Below the pieces are notes generated by a model. That model was given only the letters and a program-made list of their open reading frames with translations, was not told the origin of the DNA and did not search any database. DNA of 64,000 nt, from the NCBI RefSeq assembly GCF_011742875.1, contig NZ_JAAQTL010000001.1:1860001-1924000 (forward strand). The letters run 5' to 3'. This document shows, piece by piece, positions 53,401 to 62,600 of the stretch. Numbering within the stretch: the first letter of the stretch is position 1; each line of letters opens with the position of its first letter. This stretch comes from Luteibacter yeojuensis. GTDB lineage: Bacteria; Pseudomonadota; Gammaproteobacteria; Xanthomonadales; Rhodanobacteraceae. Both the position numbers and the translations under genes were made by a program.

Positions 53401-54406
53401 GATCCTGCTCGCTCGCCGACAGCCGCGCGTACAGCGCCAGCACCTCGGTCTCGCGGTACTGCCTGCGCGAAAGCAGCAGGTGCGCGTCGCGGATCTCGCG
53501 TTCGCCCGGAAGGAACACCAGCACGTCGCCGCGTGGATCCTCGCGGGTGATCTCGTCCATGGCGTCGGCCACCTGCTGCGCCACGTTGCCCTCCACGCGC
53601 TCGCCCGGGGGACGGTACCGGACCTCGACCGGGTACGTGCGGCCCTCCACGGCGACCACCGGGGCGCCGCCGAAGTGCGCGGCGAAGCGCTCGGTATCGA
53701 TGGTCGCGGAGGTGACGACGATCTTCAGCTCCGGCCGCCGCACGGCCAGCCGCTTCAGGTACCCGAGCAGGAAGTCGATGTTGAGGCTGCGCTCGTGGGC
53801 CTCGTCGATGATGATCGTGTCGTAGGCCGACAGCCAGGGATCGGACTGCGTCTCGGCGAGCAGGATGCCGTCGGTCATGAACTTGACCAGCGCCTGGTCG
53901 GACACCTTCTCGGTGAACCGGACCTGGAAACCCACCTTCTCGCCGAGCGGGGTGCCCAGCTCCTCGGCGACGCGGGTAGCCACGGAACGCGCGGCCAGGC
54001 GGCGCGGCTGCGTGCAGCCGATCATGCCCGCCTCGCCGCGGCCGGCGGCCAGGCAGAGCTTGGGCAGCTGGGTGGTCTTGCCCGAGCCGGTCTCGCCGGC
54101 GATCACCACGACCTGATGCTCGCGGATGAGCTTCACGATGTCGTCGGCCCGCGCCGCGATGGGCAGCGAGGCATCCACCGCGATGGCCGGCTTGGCGGCC
54201 ACGCGCGCGGCACGGCGGGCCGCCGAGGCGGCGATCTCGGCGGCCAGGGCCTGCACCTTCCCGGCATCCGGCTTGCGCGACAGCGTGCGCCACCGGCCCA
54301 GGAGGCGGCCGAAGTCGCGGCTGGCGACCTGCGCCAGCGCATCGCGCAGTTCGCGCAGGCGCGGATCGGGGGCGGGGGATCGCGAAGGGCTTGTGGAGGT
54401 ACTCAT
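50405..54406 (-). CDS. hrpA: ATP-dependent RNA helicase HrpA
   Basis: This 1333-residue DEAH-box helicase has Walker A GETGSGKT (104-111), DEAH (201-204), SATIDTERFAAHFG, HA2/OB domains and the long HrpA-specific C-terminal region (DUF3418). Length equals E. coli HrpA (1300). HrpA rescues stalled or colliding ribosomes on mRNA in recent work. It is divergent from dps across 120 bp. Confidence 0.96.
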   Translation of the reverse strand: MSTSTSPSRSPAPDPRLRELRDALAQVASRDFGRLLGRWRTLSRKPDAGKVQALAAEIAASAARRAARVAAKPAIAVDASLPIAARADDIVKLIREHQVVVIAGETGSGKTTQLPKLCLAAGRGEAGMIGCTQPRRLAARSVATRVAEELGTPLGEKVGFQVRFTEKVSDQALVKFMTDGILLAETQSDPWLSAYDTIIIDEAHERSLNIDFLLGYLKRLAVRRPELKIVVTSATIDTERFAAHFGGAPVVAVEGRTYPVEVRYRPPGERVEGNVAQQVADAMDEITREDPRGDVLVFLPGEREIRDAHLLLSRRQYRETEVLALYARLSASEQDRVFRPGPKRRIVLATNVAETSLTVPRIRYVVDSGTARVKRYSQRGQLERLHIEPVSQAAANQRKGRCGRVGPGICYRLYEESDFALRPEYTDPELLRSSLANVILRMLALDLGEVEDFPFLEAPDPRVVADGYRRLAEIGAIDDDRRLSEVGRTVARLPIDVQLARMLVEARRLGSLAELTTIVAFLSIQDPRERPPDARGQADAAHAQFADAKSDFVGVLNLWRAYLSAAEEFTSSKLRDWCSRHFLSFMRMREWRELHRQLVLVARDIGWSTAGPEAPDAPLAEGAAAGRRRGPRQARFVPKSTSPQQAADPLQGDALFEAIHRSLLAGLPTQVGHKDEKGVYRGTRERRFQVFPGSALAKTPPAWLFAAQILDIGGRIWAMMCARVDPAWVEGQASHLVRATARDAHWSRKRGTVVAYEQVTLFGLVLVERRPVTFQRQDPRLAHEIFVREALVRADLDSRADFVRANARVLEQAHDIEAKQRRAGLLRSDEDLAAFFDGKLPESISDTRALDAWYRKAAPAEQAALRWSLADVMDTGAGLDPKAFPASLDIGQHRYRLEYRFVPGDPADGVTIHVPLAFLNALPAARGDWLVGGLLADKVAELIRALPKALRRNFVPAPDFARAFAEAEAPRDEPLVAALATFLKRTTGVDVESSAFADAELPAHLLMRYRVHDEQGRTVAEGRDLAAIRAQWEGKAREAFSRKTDVELTREGIVAWDFEAIPKEVRSEGGLKAYPALVDLGEAVALRVFERADEAAEAHVAGVERLLRQALAPEFKRARRQLPIGNPLSLKYAPLGSVDGLREDLVEGGFADLLADRRLDARTQGEFEALRVEFARELFGAAMARQKLAEPIIEAQADLKPWMDPPLIGFAKASYDDLREQLAALLQPGFLRELPRDRLAHFPRYLRAMRLRAERLRQDPARDQQRMLQVLPYWRALLNAGGTALDDRVWRELRWLLEEWRVSLFAQELKTAEPVSAKRLARALETAQAAGGP

Positions 54407-54526
54407 GGGGACGCCAATAATAGCGTGAGCCTATCGGCGGCATCGGAACCTTTCATTTCACGTCGCCCCCGCGGATCGTTAGGATTTCACCTCCGCGATC
54501 CCCAAAACCCCAAGGAGAGCCACACC

Positions 54527-54994
54527 ATGGCCATTGACATCGGTATCGCCAAGAAGGACCGCGAAGCTGTCGCCAAGCAGCTTGCCCGCCTTCTCGCGGA
54601 TACGTATTCCCTTTACCTGAAGACCCACAATTTCCACTGGAACGTCACCGGCCCGCAGTTCAACAGCCTGCACGCCATGTTCGAGACCCAGTACAACGCG
54701 CTCTGGCTGGCCGCCGACGAGGTCGCCGAACGCATCCGCATCCTCGACGTGTTCGCCCCGGGTTCCTACAGCCAGTTCGCCAAGCTCACCTCGATCAAGG
54801 AAGAATCCGGGGTACCCGAGTGGAAAACCATGGTCGCCCAGCTGGTGGAAGGCCATGAAATCGCCGCCGCCACCTCCCGCGACACCATCAAGGCCGCCGA
54901 GGGCGTGGGCGACGAAGGCACCGCCGACATGGTCACGGGCCGCCTGAAGGACCACGAGAAGACGGCCTGGATGCTGCGTTCGCTGCTGAAGTGA
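54527..54994 (+). CDS. dps: Dps-family DNA-protecting ferritin
   Basis: This 155-residue four-helix protein forms dodecamers that store iron and shield DNA from peroxide. The ferroxidase residues fit the Dps pattern: His37 (HNFHWNVTG), His49 (NSLHAMF), Glu53, Asp64 and Glu68 (LAADEVAERI). A strong AAGGAGAG lies before the ATG. The N-terminal tail is short, with lysines (KKDR). A GC-rich hairpin follows the stop codon. Confidence 0.95.
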   Translation: MAIDIGIAKKDREAVAKQLARLLADTYSLYLKTHNFHWNVTGPQFNSLHAMFETQYNALWLAADEVAERIRILDVFAPGSYSQFAKLTSIKEESGVPEWKTMVAQLVEGHEIAAATSRDTIKAAEGVGDEGTADMVTGRLKDHEKTAWMLRSLLK

Positions 54995-55004
54995 GCCTTC
55001 CGCG

Positions 55005-55025
55005 GGAGCGCGCAGGGCGCGCTCC
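55005..55025. terminator. stem-loop after dps
   Basis: Perfect 9-bp arms GGAGCGCGC / GCGCGCTCC with a 3-nt loop, 10 bp beyond dps. No T-run follows. It resembles the REP arm outline (GGAGC... GCTCCTGCA) and may be a short REP variant. Confidence 0.55.
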
Positions 55026-55059
55026 TGCAACCCCTGCTGACCGGCGGACTCCCTGTCCG

Positions 55060-55088
55060 TTGAGCAGTTGCGCCCCGTTCGTTAAGCT
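55060..55088 (+). promoter_or_regulatory. candidate promoter of the beta-glucan synthase gene
   Basis: TTGAGC (55060-55065) and TAAGCT (55083-55088) are 17 bp apart, in the gap after the dps hairpin. The matches to consensus are partial (4/6 and 3/6). Confidence 0.3.
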
Positions 55089-55102
55089 CCCCCGGTTACC
55101 TC

Positions 55103-57742
55103 ATGGATACCACTCGGGGGCCGACCGGTCCGGGGATTGTTTTGAGCGCTGCCGCCACGACCGAACGAAGCCACCCGATCCTTGCCGCGCTGATCCTCGC
55201 GATCGTCGTCGCGGCCCTGAATTTCGGCCTCTGGCTGGTCGCGAACCTGCCCAACGGCCCGGATGACTGGCACGGCCCCGTGCCGGGCTTCGCGTTCACC
55301 GCCTATCAGCGCTACCAGAACCCCATCAAGGGCGACGTCTCCACGGACGCGGAAATCGACAGCGACCTGCGCCTGATCAAGCGCTATTCGCCGCGCATCC
55401 GCACCTATTCGATGCTGGAGAACCCCCAGGTCATCCGCCTGGCCGATAAGGAAGGCCTCGACGTGATGGCCGGCGCCCTGATCGACGCGCGCCTGGAGAC
55501 CAACGAGCGCGAGATCGCGGCCCTGATCGCCCAGGCCCGGCGCTATCCGAAGACCATCAGCCGCGTCATCGTCGGCAACGAGGTCCTGTTCCGCGGCGAC
55601 CTCACGCCCGAGCAGATGATGAGCTACCTCGACCGCGTGCGCGCGGCCGTTCACCAGCCGGTGTCCATCGCGGAGCCGTTCCACATCTGGATGCAGAACC
55701 CGGAGCTGGCCAACCACGTCGACTTCATCACGGTCCACCTGTTCCCCTACTGGAACGGCATCGAGGCCCGCGCCGGCGTCAACGACTCGATCCAGAGCTA
55801 CAAGGCGCTGCGCGCGCAGTTCCCCGGCATGCACGTGGCGATCGGCGAGATCGGCTGGCCTTCGAACGGCGACCGCTTCAAGTACGCCTATCCGAGCGTC
55901 TCCAACGAGGCGATCTTCCTGCGCACGTTCTTCAACCAGGCCAAGGCCAACGGCATCGACGACTACTACGTCCTCGAGGCCATCGACCAGCCGTGGAAGG
56001 AAAACCTCGGCGAAGGCCGCACCGGTGCGTACTGGGGCATGTTCAACGCCGACCGCCAGTTGAAGTTCCCCTTCACCGGCCCGGTGACGGAAGACGTGGG
56101 CTGGCCCTGGAAGGCCTTCGCGGCCTCCATCCTGGCCTTCTTCCCGATGCTTTGGTTCGGCATCCGCTTCAGCCGCTTCAAGCTGATGGGCCGCCTGTTC
56201 TTCATGGCGCTGCTCCAGCTGGCCTGCGGCCTGATCGTCTGGTCGGCCACCCTGCCCTTCAATTTCTACCTCGGCCCGTTCGACTGGGCGATGCTGATCC
56301 TGCTGTTCCCGGCGCAGATCGCCATCCTGGGCATCCTGTTGATCAACGGCTTCGAGTTCACCGAGGTGCTCTGGCGGCGCAGCTGGGTGCGCCATGCGGG
56401 CATGCTGCCGCCGGACCCGGTGGAGAAGCAGCCGTTCGTGTCCATCCACCTGGCCTGCCATAACGAGCCGCCGGAGATGGTGCAGATCACCCTCGACTCG
56501 CTGGCCGCGCTGGATTACGAGAACTTCGAGGTCCTCGTGCTGGACAACAACACCAAGGATCCCGCGGTGTGGAAGCCGGTGGAGGAATACTGCAAGCAGC
56601 TCGGTCCGAAGTTCCGCTTCTTCCACCTGGAACCGTGGCCGGGCTACAAGGCGGGTGCGCTCAACTTCGGCCTCACCGCGACGGACGAGCGTGCCGACGT
56701 CGTGGCCGTGATCGACGCCGACTACGTCGTCCGCGAGGACTGGCTGTCCTCGCTCACCGGCTACTTCCACGACGCGAAGGTGGCCGTGGTGCAGTGCCCG
56801 CAGGCCCATCGCGACTTCGAGAAGAACCGTTTCCGCCGCATGACGGCCTGGGAATACGACGGCTTCTTCCGCATCGGCATGCACCACCGCAACGAGCGCA
56901 ATGCCATCATCCAGCACGGCACCATGACCATGGTCCGGCGCTCCGCGCTGGAAGGCACCGGCGGCTGGTCCGAGTGGACGATCTGCGAGGACGCGGAGCT
57001 CGGCCTGCGCCTGATGCATGCGGGCTACGAGCTGGTCTACGTCGACGAGCTGATGGGCAAGGGCCTCACTCCCGCCGACTTCAAGGCGTACAAGAGCCAG
57101 CGTTACCGCTGGGCCTTCGGCGCCATGCAGATCCTGAAGGGCCGCTGGAGCTGGATGACGCGCAAGGGGCCACTCTCGGCCGGCCAGCGCTTCCATTTCC
57201 TCACCGGCTGGTTCAGCTGGTTCGCCGACGCGCTGCACTTCGTGTTCACGATGATGGGCCTGTTGTGGACCGCCGGCATGATCTACGCGCCGGAATACTT
57301 CAACCTGCCGATGCAGCTGTTCCTCATCCCGGTGATCGGCTTCTTCTTCGCGAAGGCGATCTTCGGCGTCGTGCTCTACCGCGCGCGGGTGCCTTGCGGG
57401 TGGTACGACACCATCATGGCCTCGGTGGCGAGCATGGGCCTCTCCCACGCCATCGCACGCGGCATCCTGCACGGCCTCACCCGCGAGAAGACGGCGTTCG
57501 TGGTCACGGCAAAGAGCCGGCGCATGGGTGGCAGCAGCTTCGCGGCCTTCGCACCCGTACGCGAAGAGGGCCTCATGGCCATCGCCCTGCTGTGCGCGAT
57601 CGTGGGCATGGCGCTGCACTACGGCACGAACTACATCGAGAGCGAGCTGTGGATGTTCATCCTGGGCGCGCAGTCGATTCCGTACGTGTCGGCCCTTGTG
57701 GGTGCATGGATCGCCCATCGCGCGGGCGACGAAGCGGGCTAG
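55103..57742 (+). CDS. bifunctional GH17-GT2 membrane beta-glucan synthase (NdvB-like)
   Basis: This 879-residue protein fuses a periplasmic GH17 domain (about 60-325; likely acid Glu160 in VGNEVLFRGD and nucleophile Glu249 in IGEIGWPSNG) to a membrane-bound family 2 glycosyltransferase (about 440-700; VIDADYVV, ICEDAELGLRL, QRYRWAFG). Membrane helices lie at 27-48, about 335-430 and 705-875. Such GH17-GT2 fusions in pseudomonads are beta-glucan transglycosylase/synthases (P. aeruginosa NdvB, PA1163, tied to biofilm drug tolerance). The likely product is a periplasmic or secreted beta-1,3-linked glucan. No Shine-Dalgarno is seen before the ATG; a TTG at 55142 is an alternative start. Confidence 0.88.
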   Translation: MDTTRGPTGPGIVLSAAATTERSHPILAALILAIVVAALNFGLWLVANLPNGPDDWHGPVPGFAFTAYQRYQNPIKGDVSTDAEIDSDLRLIKRYSPRIRTYSMLENPQVIRLADKEGLDVMAGALIDARLETNEREIAALIAQARRYPKTISRVIVGNEVLFRGDLTPEQMMSYLDRVRAAVHQPVSIAEPFHIWMQNPELANHVDFITVHLFPYWNGIEARAGVNDSIQSYKALRAQFPGMHVAIGEIGWPSNGDRFKYAYPSVSNEAIFLRTFFNQAKANGIDDYYVLEAIDQPWKENLGEGRTGAYWGMFNADRQLKFPFTGPVTEDVGWPWKAFAASILAFFPMLWFGIRFSRFKLMGRLFFMALLQLACGLIVWSATLPFNFYLGPFDWAMLILLFPAQIAILGILLINGFEFTEVLWRRSWVRHAGMLPPDPVEKQPFVSIHLACHNEPPEMVQITLDSLAALDYENFEVLVLDNNTKDPAVWKPVEEYCKQLGPKFRFFHLEPWPGYKAGALNFGLTATDERADVVAVIDADYVVREDWLSSLTGYFHDAKVAVVQCPQAHRDFEKNRFRRMTAWEYDGFFRIGMHHRNERNAIIQHGTMTMVRRSALEGTGGWSEWTICEDAELGLRLMHAGYELVYVDELMGKGLTPADFKAYKSQRYRWAFGAMQILKGRWSWMTRKGPLSAGQRFHFLTGWFSWFADALHFVFTMMGLLWTAGMIYAPEYFNLPMQLFLIPVIGFFFAKAIFGVVLYRARVPCGWYDTIMASVASMGLSHAIARGILHGLTREKTAFVVTAKSRRMGGSSFAAFAPVREEGLMAIALLCAIVGMALHYGTNYIESELWMFILGAQSIPYVSALVGAWIAHRAGDEAG

Positions 57743-57875
57743 CCGTTCACATTCGTGTATCGACCTTGCACACCGTGCGCGGTAAGTTACGCCAAGACCT
57801 GACGTCAGAGGCAGTGGACCGCCTCCCGCTGTGGTCGTACCCCCGGCCTTGGATCACGAACGGAACGGGACGCTC

Positions 57876-59642
57876 ATGCGCCGAACCAGACGCCATGGAC
57901 TGCTGCTTCTGCCGTGGTTCTTTCTGCCCACGATGGCCCATGCGGGCATCGTCCTCCGCGTCGACGGCGTGGACGAGAACCTGCGAAACGCGGTCGTGGC
58001 GGGCGTGGAGCTGAGCCAGTACGCGCACCGCGAGGCCACCGCCGCGCAAGTCCGCCGTCTCTACGAAAAAGCGCCCGACGAAGTCCAGGCCGCGCTTAGG
58101 CCCTATGGCTACTACGAGGCCACCGCCACCGGCGACCTGAACCAGGTCGGCACGGACTGGCAGGTGACCCTTCACGTGGTGACCGGGCTTCCCGTGAAGG
58201 TCACCGCCGTGAACGTACGGATGAGCGAGGACGCCGGCAAGGTGCCGGCGGTGCGCCGGGCCCTGCGCGGCGTGGAAAGCCTGAAGGACAAGACGCTCGA
58301 CGACGGCGCGTACGACGGTGCGCGCGATGCCGTGGGTGGCGCGCTCACCGCCACCGGCTTCCTCGACGCGAAGCTGGTGACGCGCCGGGTCGAGGTGAAC
58401 CGCGCGGAACACCGCGCGACGGTGAACCTGGCCTGGGAGGCGGGTCAGCGCTACCGCTACGGCCACGTCAACTTCAAGAATTCACAGTTCCGGGACGGCT
58501 TCCTGGACCGCTACGTGCCGTTCAAGAGCGGCGACTACTTCTCGCAAGACCAGCTGCTGGAGCTGCAGCAGGCGCTCAACGGCGCCGATTATTTCGCGGT
58601 GGTCAACGTCATTCCCGATACGGACAAGGCGAAGGGCGGCACGATCGACATCGACGTGGAACTCGCACCCGCCAAGCGCACCATCTACACGGGCGGCCCG
58701 TTCTTCGGCACCGACACGGGCGCGGGTCTGCGCGGCGGCATCGAAAAACGCTGGATCAACGACCGCGGGCACAAGTGGAAAAACGAACTGGTGTTGGCAC
58801 AGCGGCTGAAAACGCTATCCACGCTCTACCAGATTCCCATGCCCGGCCCCCACCAGCGCAGCTTCAATTTCGGCGCCAACTTCCGCGACGCCAACACCGT
58901 CACCTCGAAATCGCGCACGCTGCAACTGGTCGCGAACGAGACGCGCCTGTGGCACGGCTGGCAGCGCACCATCGGCATCAACGCGCTTGCCGGCACGTTC
59001 ACGGTGGGCAAGCGCGGCGGCGAAGGCGACAACGCCGAAGGCCTCGAGCGCGGGCGCAGCACGCTGCTTTATCCGGAGATCACGCTGAGCCGGAAGCGTG
59101 GCGACAACCCCACCTTCGTGCGCCGCGGCTGGTCGCTGACGCTGACCGGGCGCAGCACCGTCGGCCCGCTGCTTTCCGACGCCAGCTTCTCGCAGGTGAT
59201 CGGCGACGTGAAGTGGATCCGCCAGTTCTGGGGGCGCAACCGCCTGATCCTGCGCGGCAGCGCCGGCAAGATCTGGACGAGCAACTTCAGCGCCCTGCCG
59301 CCGCAGCTGCGCTTCTTCGCCGGCGGCGACCGCTCCGTGCGCGGCTACGATTTCGAGAGCATCGGTCCGCGCAATGCCTTCAACCGGGTGATCGGCGGCG
59401 AAGGGCTGCTCGTCGGCAGCACCGAGGTCGAGCATTACTTCACCCGCAACTGGGGCATGGCCGCCTTCGTGGATGCCGGCAACGCGTTCACCGGCACGGA
59501 TTACAGTCCTCGCGTGGGCGCCGGTCTCGGCGTACGCTGGCTGTCGCCGGTGGGCATGATCCGCTTCGACGTCGCCGTACCGGTCGGCGACAAGAACGAG
59601 CACGGCATCCACCTGCATGTCGTCATCGGGCCCGACCTATGA
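57876..59642 (+). CDS. tamA: TamA, outer-membrane Omp85-family translocation protein
   Basis: This 588-residue protein has a signal peptide (MRRTRRHGLLLLPWFFLPTMAHA), three POTRA-like domains (about 24-265) and a 16-stranded Omp85 barrel (about 270-588) with RFFAGGDRSVRGYDFESIGPR, the Omp85 motif, and LGVRWLSPVGMIRFDVAVPVG at the end. It pairs with TamB in autotransporter assembly and phospholipid transport. The start at 57876 has GGGA upstream and gives the signal peptide. It overlaps tamB by four bases. Confidence 0.95.
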   Translation: MRRTRRHGLLLLPWFFLPTMAHAGIVLRVDGVDENLRNAVVAGVELSQYAHREATAAQVRRLYEKAPDEVQAALRPYGYYEATATGDLNQVGTDWQVTLHVVTGLPVKVTAVNVRMSEDAGKVPAVRRALRGVESLKDKTLDDGAYDGARDAVGGALTATGFLDAKLVTRRVEVNRAEHRATVNLAWEAGQRYRYGHVNFKNSQFRDGFLDRYVPFKSGDYFSQDQLLELQQALNGADYFAVVNVIPDTDKAKGGTIDIDVELAPAKRTIYTGGPFFGTDTGAGLRGGIEKRWINDRGHKWKNELVLAQRLKTLSTLYQIPMPGPHQRSFNFGANFRDANTVTSKSRTLQLVANETRLWHGWQRTIGINALAGTFTVGKRGGEGDNAEGLERGRSTLLYPEITLSRKRGDNPTFVRRGWSLTLTGRSTVGPLLSDASFSQVIGDVKWIRQFWGRNRLILRGSAGKIWTSNFSALPPQLRFFAGGDRSVRGYDFESIGPRNAFNRVIGGEGLLVGSTEVEHYFTRNWGMAAFVDAGNAFTGTDYSPRVGAGLGVRWLSPVGMIRFDVAVPVGDKNEHGIHLHVVIGPDL

Positions 59643-62600
59643 GCAGCAACGGCAGGAAGTGGACGATCCGCATCGGCATCGCACTGGGCGCGCTGCTCCT
59701 GGTGCTGGGGCTCGCCGCCGGATGGCTCGTCGGAACGGCTTCGGGGCTGCGCTTCGCGCTCGCCCGCGCCCAGGGTTTCACGGACAACGCGCTCACCGTC
59801 GAGAAAGCGGAGGGCCGGCTCGCGGGACCGATCGACCTCGATGGCGTGCGCTACCGCGACGGCAAGGGCATGGACGTGCGCGTTGCAACGGCGCATCTCG
59901 ACTTCTCGTTCGGCTCGCTCCTGCGCAAGCGTGCGCACGTATACGACCTGAGGGCCGACGACATCGACGTCGAGCTCGGCCCTCCGCAACCCGAACCCGA
60001 CACCCCGTCCGAGCCGTTCTCGCTGAAGCCACCGCTGGACGTCGTGCTCGACAAGGTGAAGGTTGGCCAGGTGCGCGTCACGCAGGAAGGCAAGCCCCTG
60101 TTCGAGTCCAACTCGCTCGCCCTCGCGGGATCGTGGACGGCCGACGGCATCGCCGTGAAATCGCTGGCGCTGCGCGCTCCGGACGGACAGGCCGATCTCG
60201 ACGGCACGCTCGCCGTCGGCACCGGCTACAAGGGCGACGGCAAGGCCCGCTTCCGCTGGAAGATCGGCGACATCGACTATGCCGGCGACATCGAGGCGCA
60301 TAGCGATGGCGTGAAGGCGCATACCGTCGTGACGCTTGCCCTGCCGTTCGTCGCCCAGGTGGACGCGAACCTCGTGCAGAGCGGCGATTACCCCTGGAGT
60401 GCGACCATCGACGCCCCGCGCTTCGATCCCAAGCCGCTGCTGGGCGATGGATCGCTGGCATCGCTGGGCTTCGCCCTGAAGGGTACCGGCGACCGTTACG
60501 GTGCCAATCTCTCCGGCGACGTCGATCTCAACGACTATCGCGTGCGCCTTTCGCCGATCAGGGCAGCGTTCGATCACGCGTACACGCGCCTGACGCTCGA
60601 CGAACTGACCGTGGGCTCGCCGCAGGTGAAGGGTTCGCTCACCGCGAAAGGCACGGTGGAGGTCGCCGCGCAACCCGTGTCGGCCGACCTCGCGATCGAC
60701 TGGAAGGATGTGCTCGTCCCCGCCAGCGTGGCAGGCCAGGACCTTGCCAGCACCGGCCGGCTCACGTTCAAGGGCAGCGCGGAGGCCTACCACGCGGAAG
60801 GCGACGTCGACATCGGTCCGCCCGGCCAGGTGGGCAAGTTCGCACTCGACGTCGACGGCAAGGCCGATCTCATCACGTTGCGCAACGTGCAATGGAAGCA
60901 GCCCAAGGGCAACCTCGTCGCCACCGGTACGCTCATGCTGAAGCCCGCCATCGCCTGGAAGCTGGACGTCAAGGGCGAGCGCTTCGACCCCGGCCAGCTG
61001 CTGGCCGAATGGCCCGGTGCGCTCGACCTCGACCTGGCCACCGAAGGCCACATGGAGAACGACGAGCCGCTCGGCACGCTCGACCTGCGCAAGCTCGACG
61101 GCACCTTGCGCAAGCGCCCGCTGCGCGGCGCCGGCAAGCTCACGCTCAAGCCGCACGAGGTGATCAACGGCCAGCTCGACATCGCTTCCGGCGGCAGCAC
61201 CATCCGCCTCGACGCACGCGGCGATACATCGAACGACGCCACGCTCAAGCTCGCCATCGCCTCGCTGGGCGACTGGCTGCCCGACGCGGGGGGTCGCGTT
61301 ACCGGCGACATCTCGGCGAAGGGCAACCTGCCGAAGCTCGCGGTGAAGGCGAACCTGCGCGGCAGTGCGATCGTCTACGCCGACCAGAAGATCGACGCGC
61401 TCGCGGTGGACGCCGATATCCCCGACATCGGCACGCCTGGCGGCAAACTCGACCTCGTCGGTACCGGGGTGGTGAGCGGCGGACTCGTGTTCGACCGCGT
61501 GGCGGTCGTTGCGAACGGCAGCCAGGAACGCCACCAGCTGAGCATCGATGCCAAGGGACGCCCGCTCGCGGCCGATCTGCGTCTTTCCGGCTCGATGAAG
61601 AACGGCGCGTGGAGCGGCACGTTGTCCGCGCTGGACATCGACTACCAGGGCATCCCGCCCTGGCACCTGCAGAACCCCGGCCAACTCGCCTGGAACGACG
61701 GCGCGGCGAGCATGAGCGAACTCTGCCTCACGGCGGGCGATCCCATGCTCTGCGTGGCGGCGAAACAGGACAAGGCCGGCAACCTCGACGCGAGCTACCG
61801 CCTGCGCCGCGTGCCGTTGGCCTTGCTCATGACGATCGCCGAGGCCTCGAACAGTCCCATGCGCGCCGAAGGCATCCTGGAAGGCGACGGCAGCGTGCGG
61901 CGCACGGCGGCCGGGGCCCTCTCCGGCCAGGCGAGCATCGCCTCCGCGCACGGCTCGGTCGCCTACGCGGATCGCATCGACCGTCCCCTCGTCGTGTACG
62001 ACAACCTGTCCGCCCATGCGCAGCTGTCGCCCGGCAACCAGCGCATGACGCTGCGGGCATCGCTCAACGACGGCGGTACGGTCGACGGCAACGTCTCCGT
62101 CAGCGGTGCGCAGCAGGCCCTCGGCGGCAACGTGTCGCTGCACCTGAAGAACCTTTCCGTCATCGAACTGTTCACCGCCGAGCTGGCCGAGGTGAAGGGC
62201 GTGCTCGACGCCAACTTCAACCTCGGCGGTACCGTCGCCTCGCCGGCCGTCACCGGCCAGGCCGTGGTCGGCGGCTTCGCCGCGGAAGTGCCGAGCGCCG
62301 GACTGAAGCTGAAGGACGGCCGGATCGGCATCGACACCAGCGACGCGAAGAACTACCTCGTCGACGGCACGATCCGCTCCGGCGAGGGCACGTTGTCCAT
62401 CAAGGGCACCGCGGCACTCGGCACGGGCGCGCAGATGCGCCTGGGCATCGAAGGCACGAAGTTCACGGCGGTGGATATTCCCGCCGCGAAGGCCGTGATC
62501 TCGCCCCACCTCGCCATCGTGCAGGACGCCAAGGGCATGAACGTGAGCGGCAAGCTCGACGTCGACATGGCCGATATCGACGTCGAACGCCTCCCGGGTG

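Noticed and set aside
50997..54443. Long open frame on the hrpA strand in another phase
   Set aside because: Arg/Pro/Gly-rich shadow of hrpA; all helicase motifs lie in the other frame.
54473..54501. GGATCG...CGATCC inverted repeat between hrpA and dps as an OxyR/Fur-type site
   Set aside because: Arms are short, spacing is 17 bp, and it does not match the known OxyR or Fur pattern.
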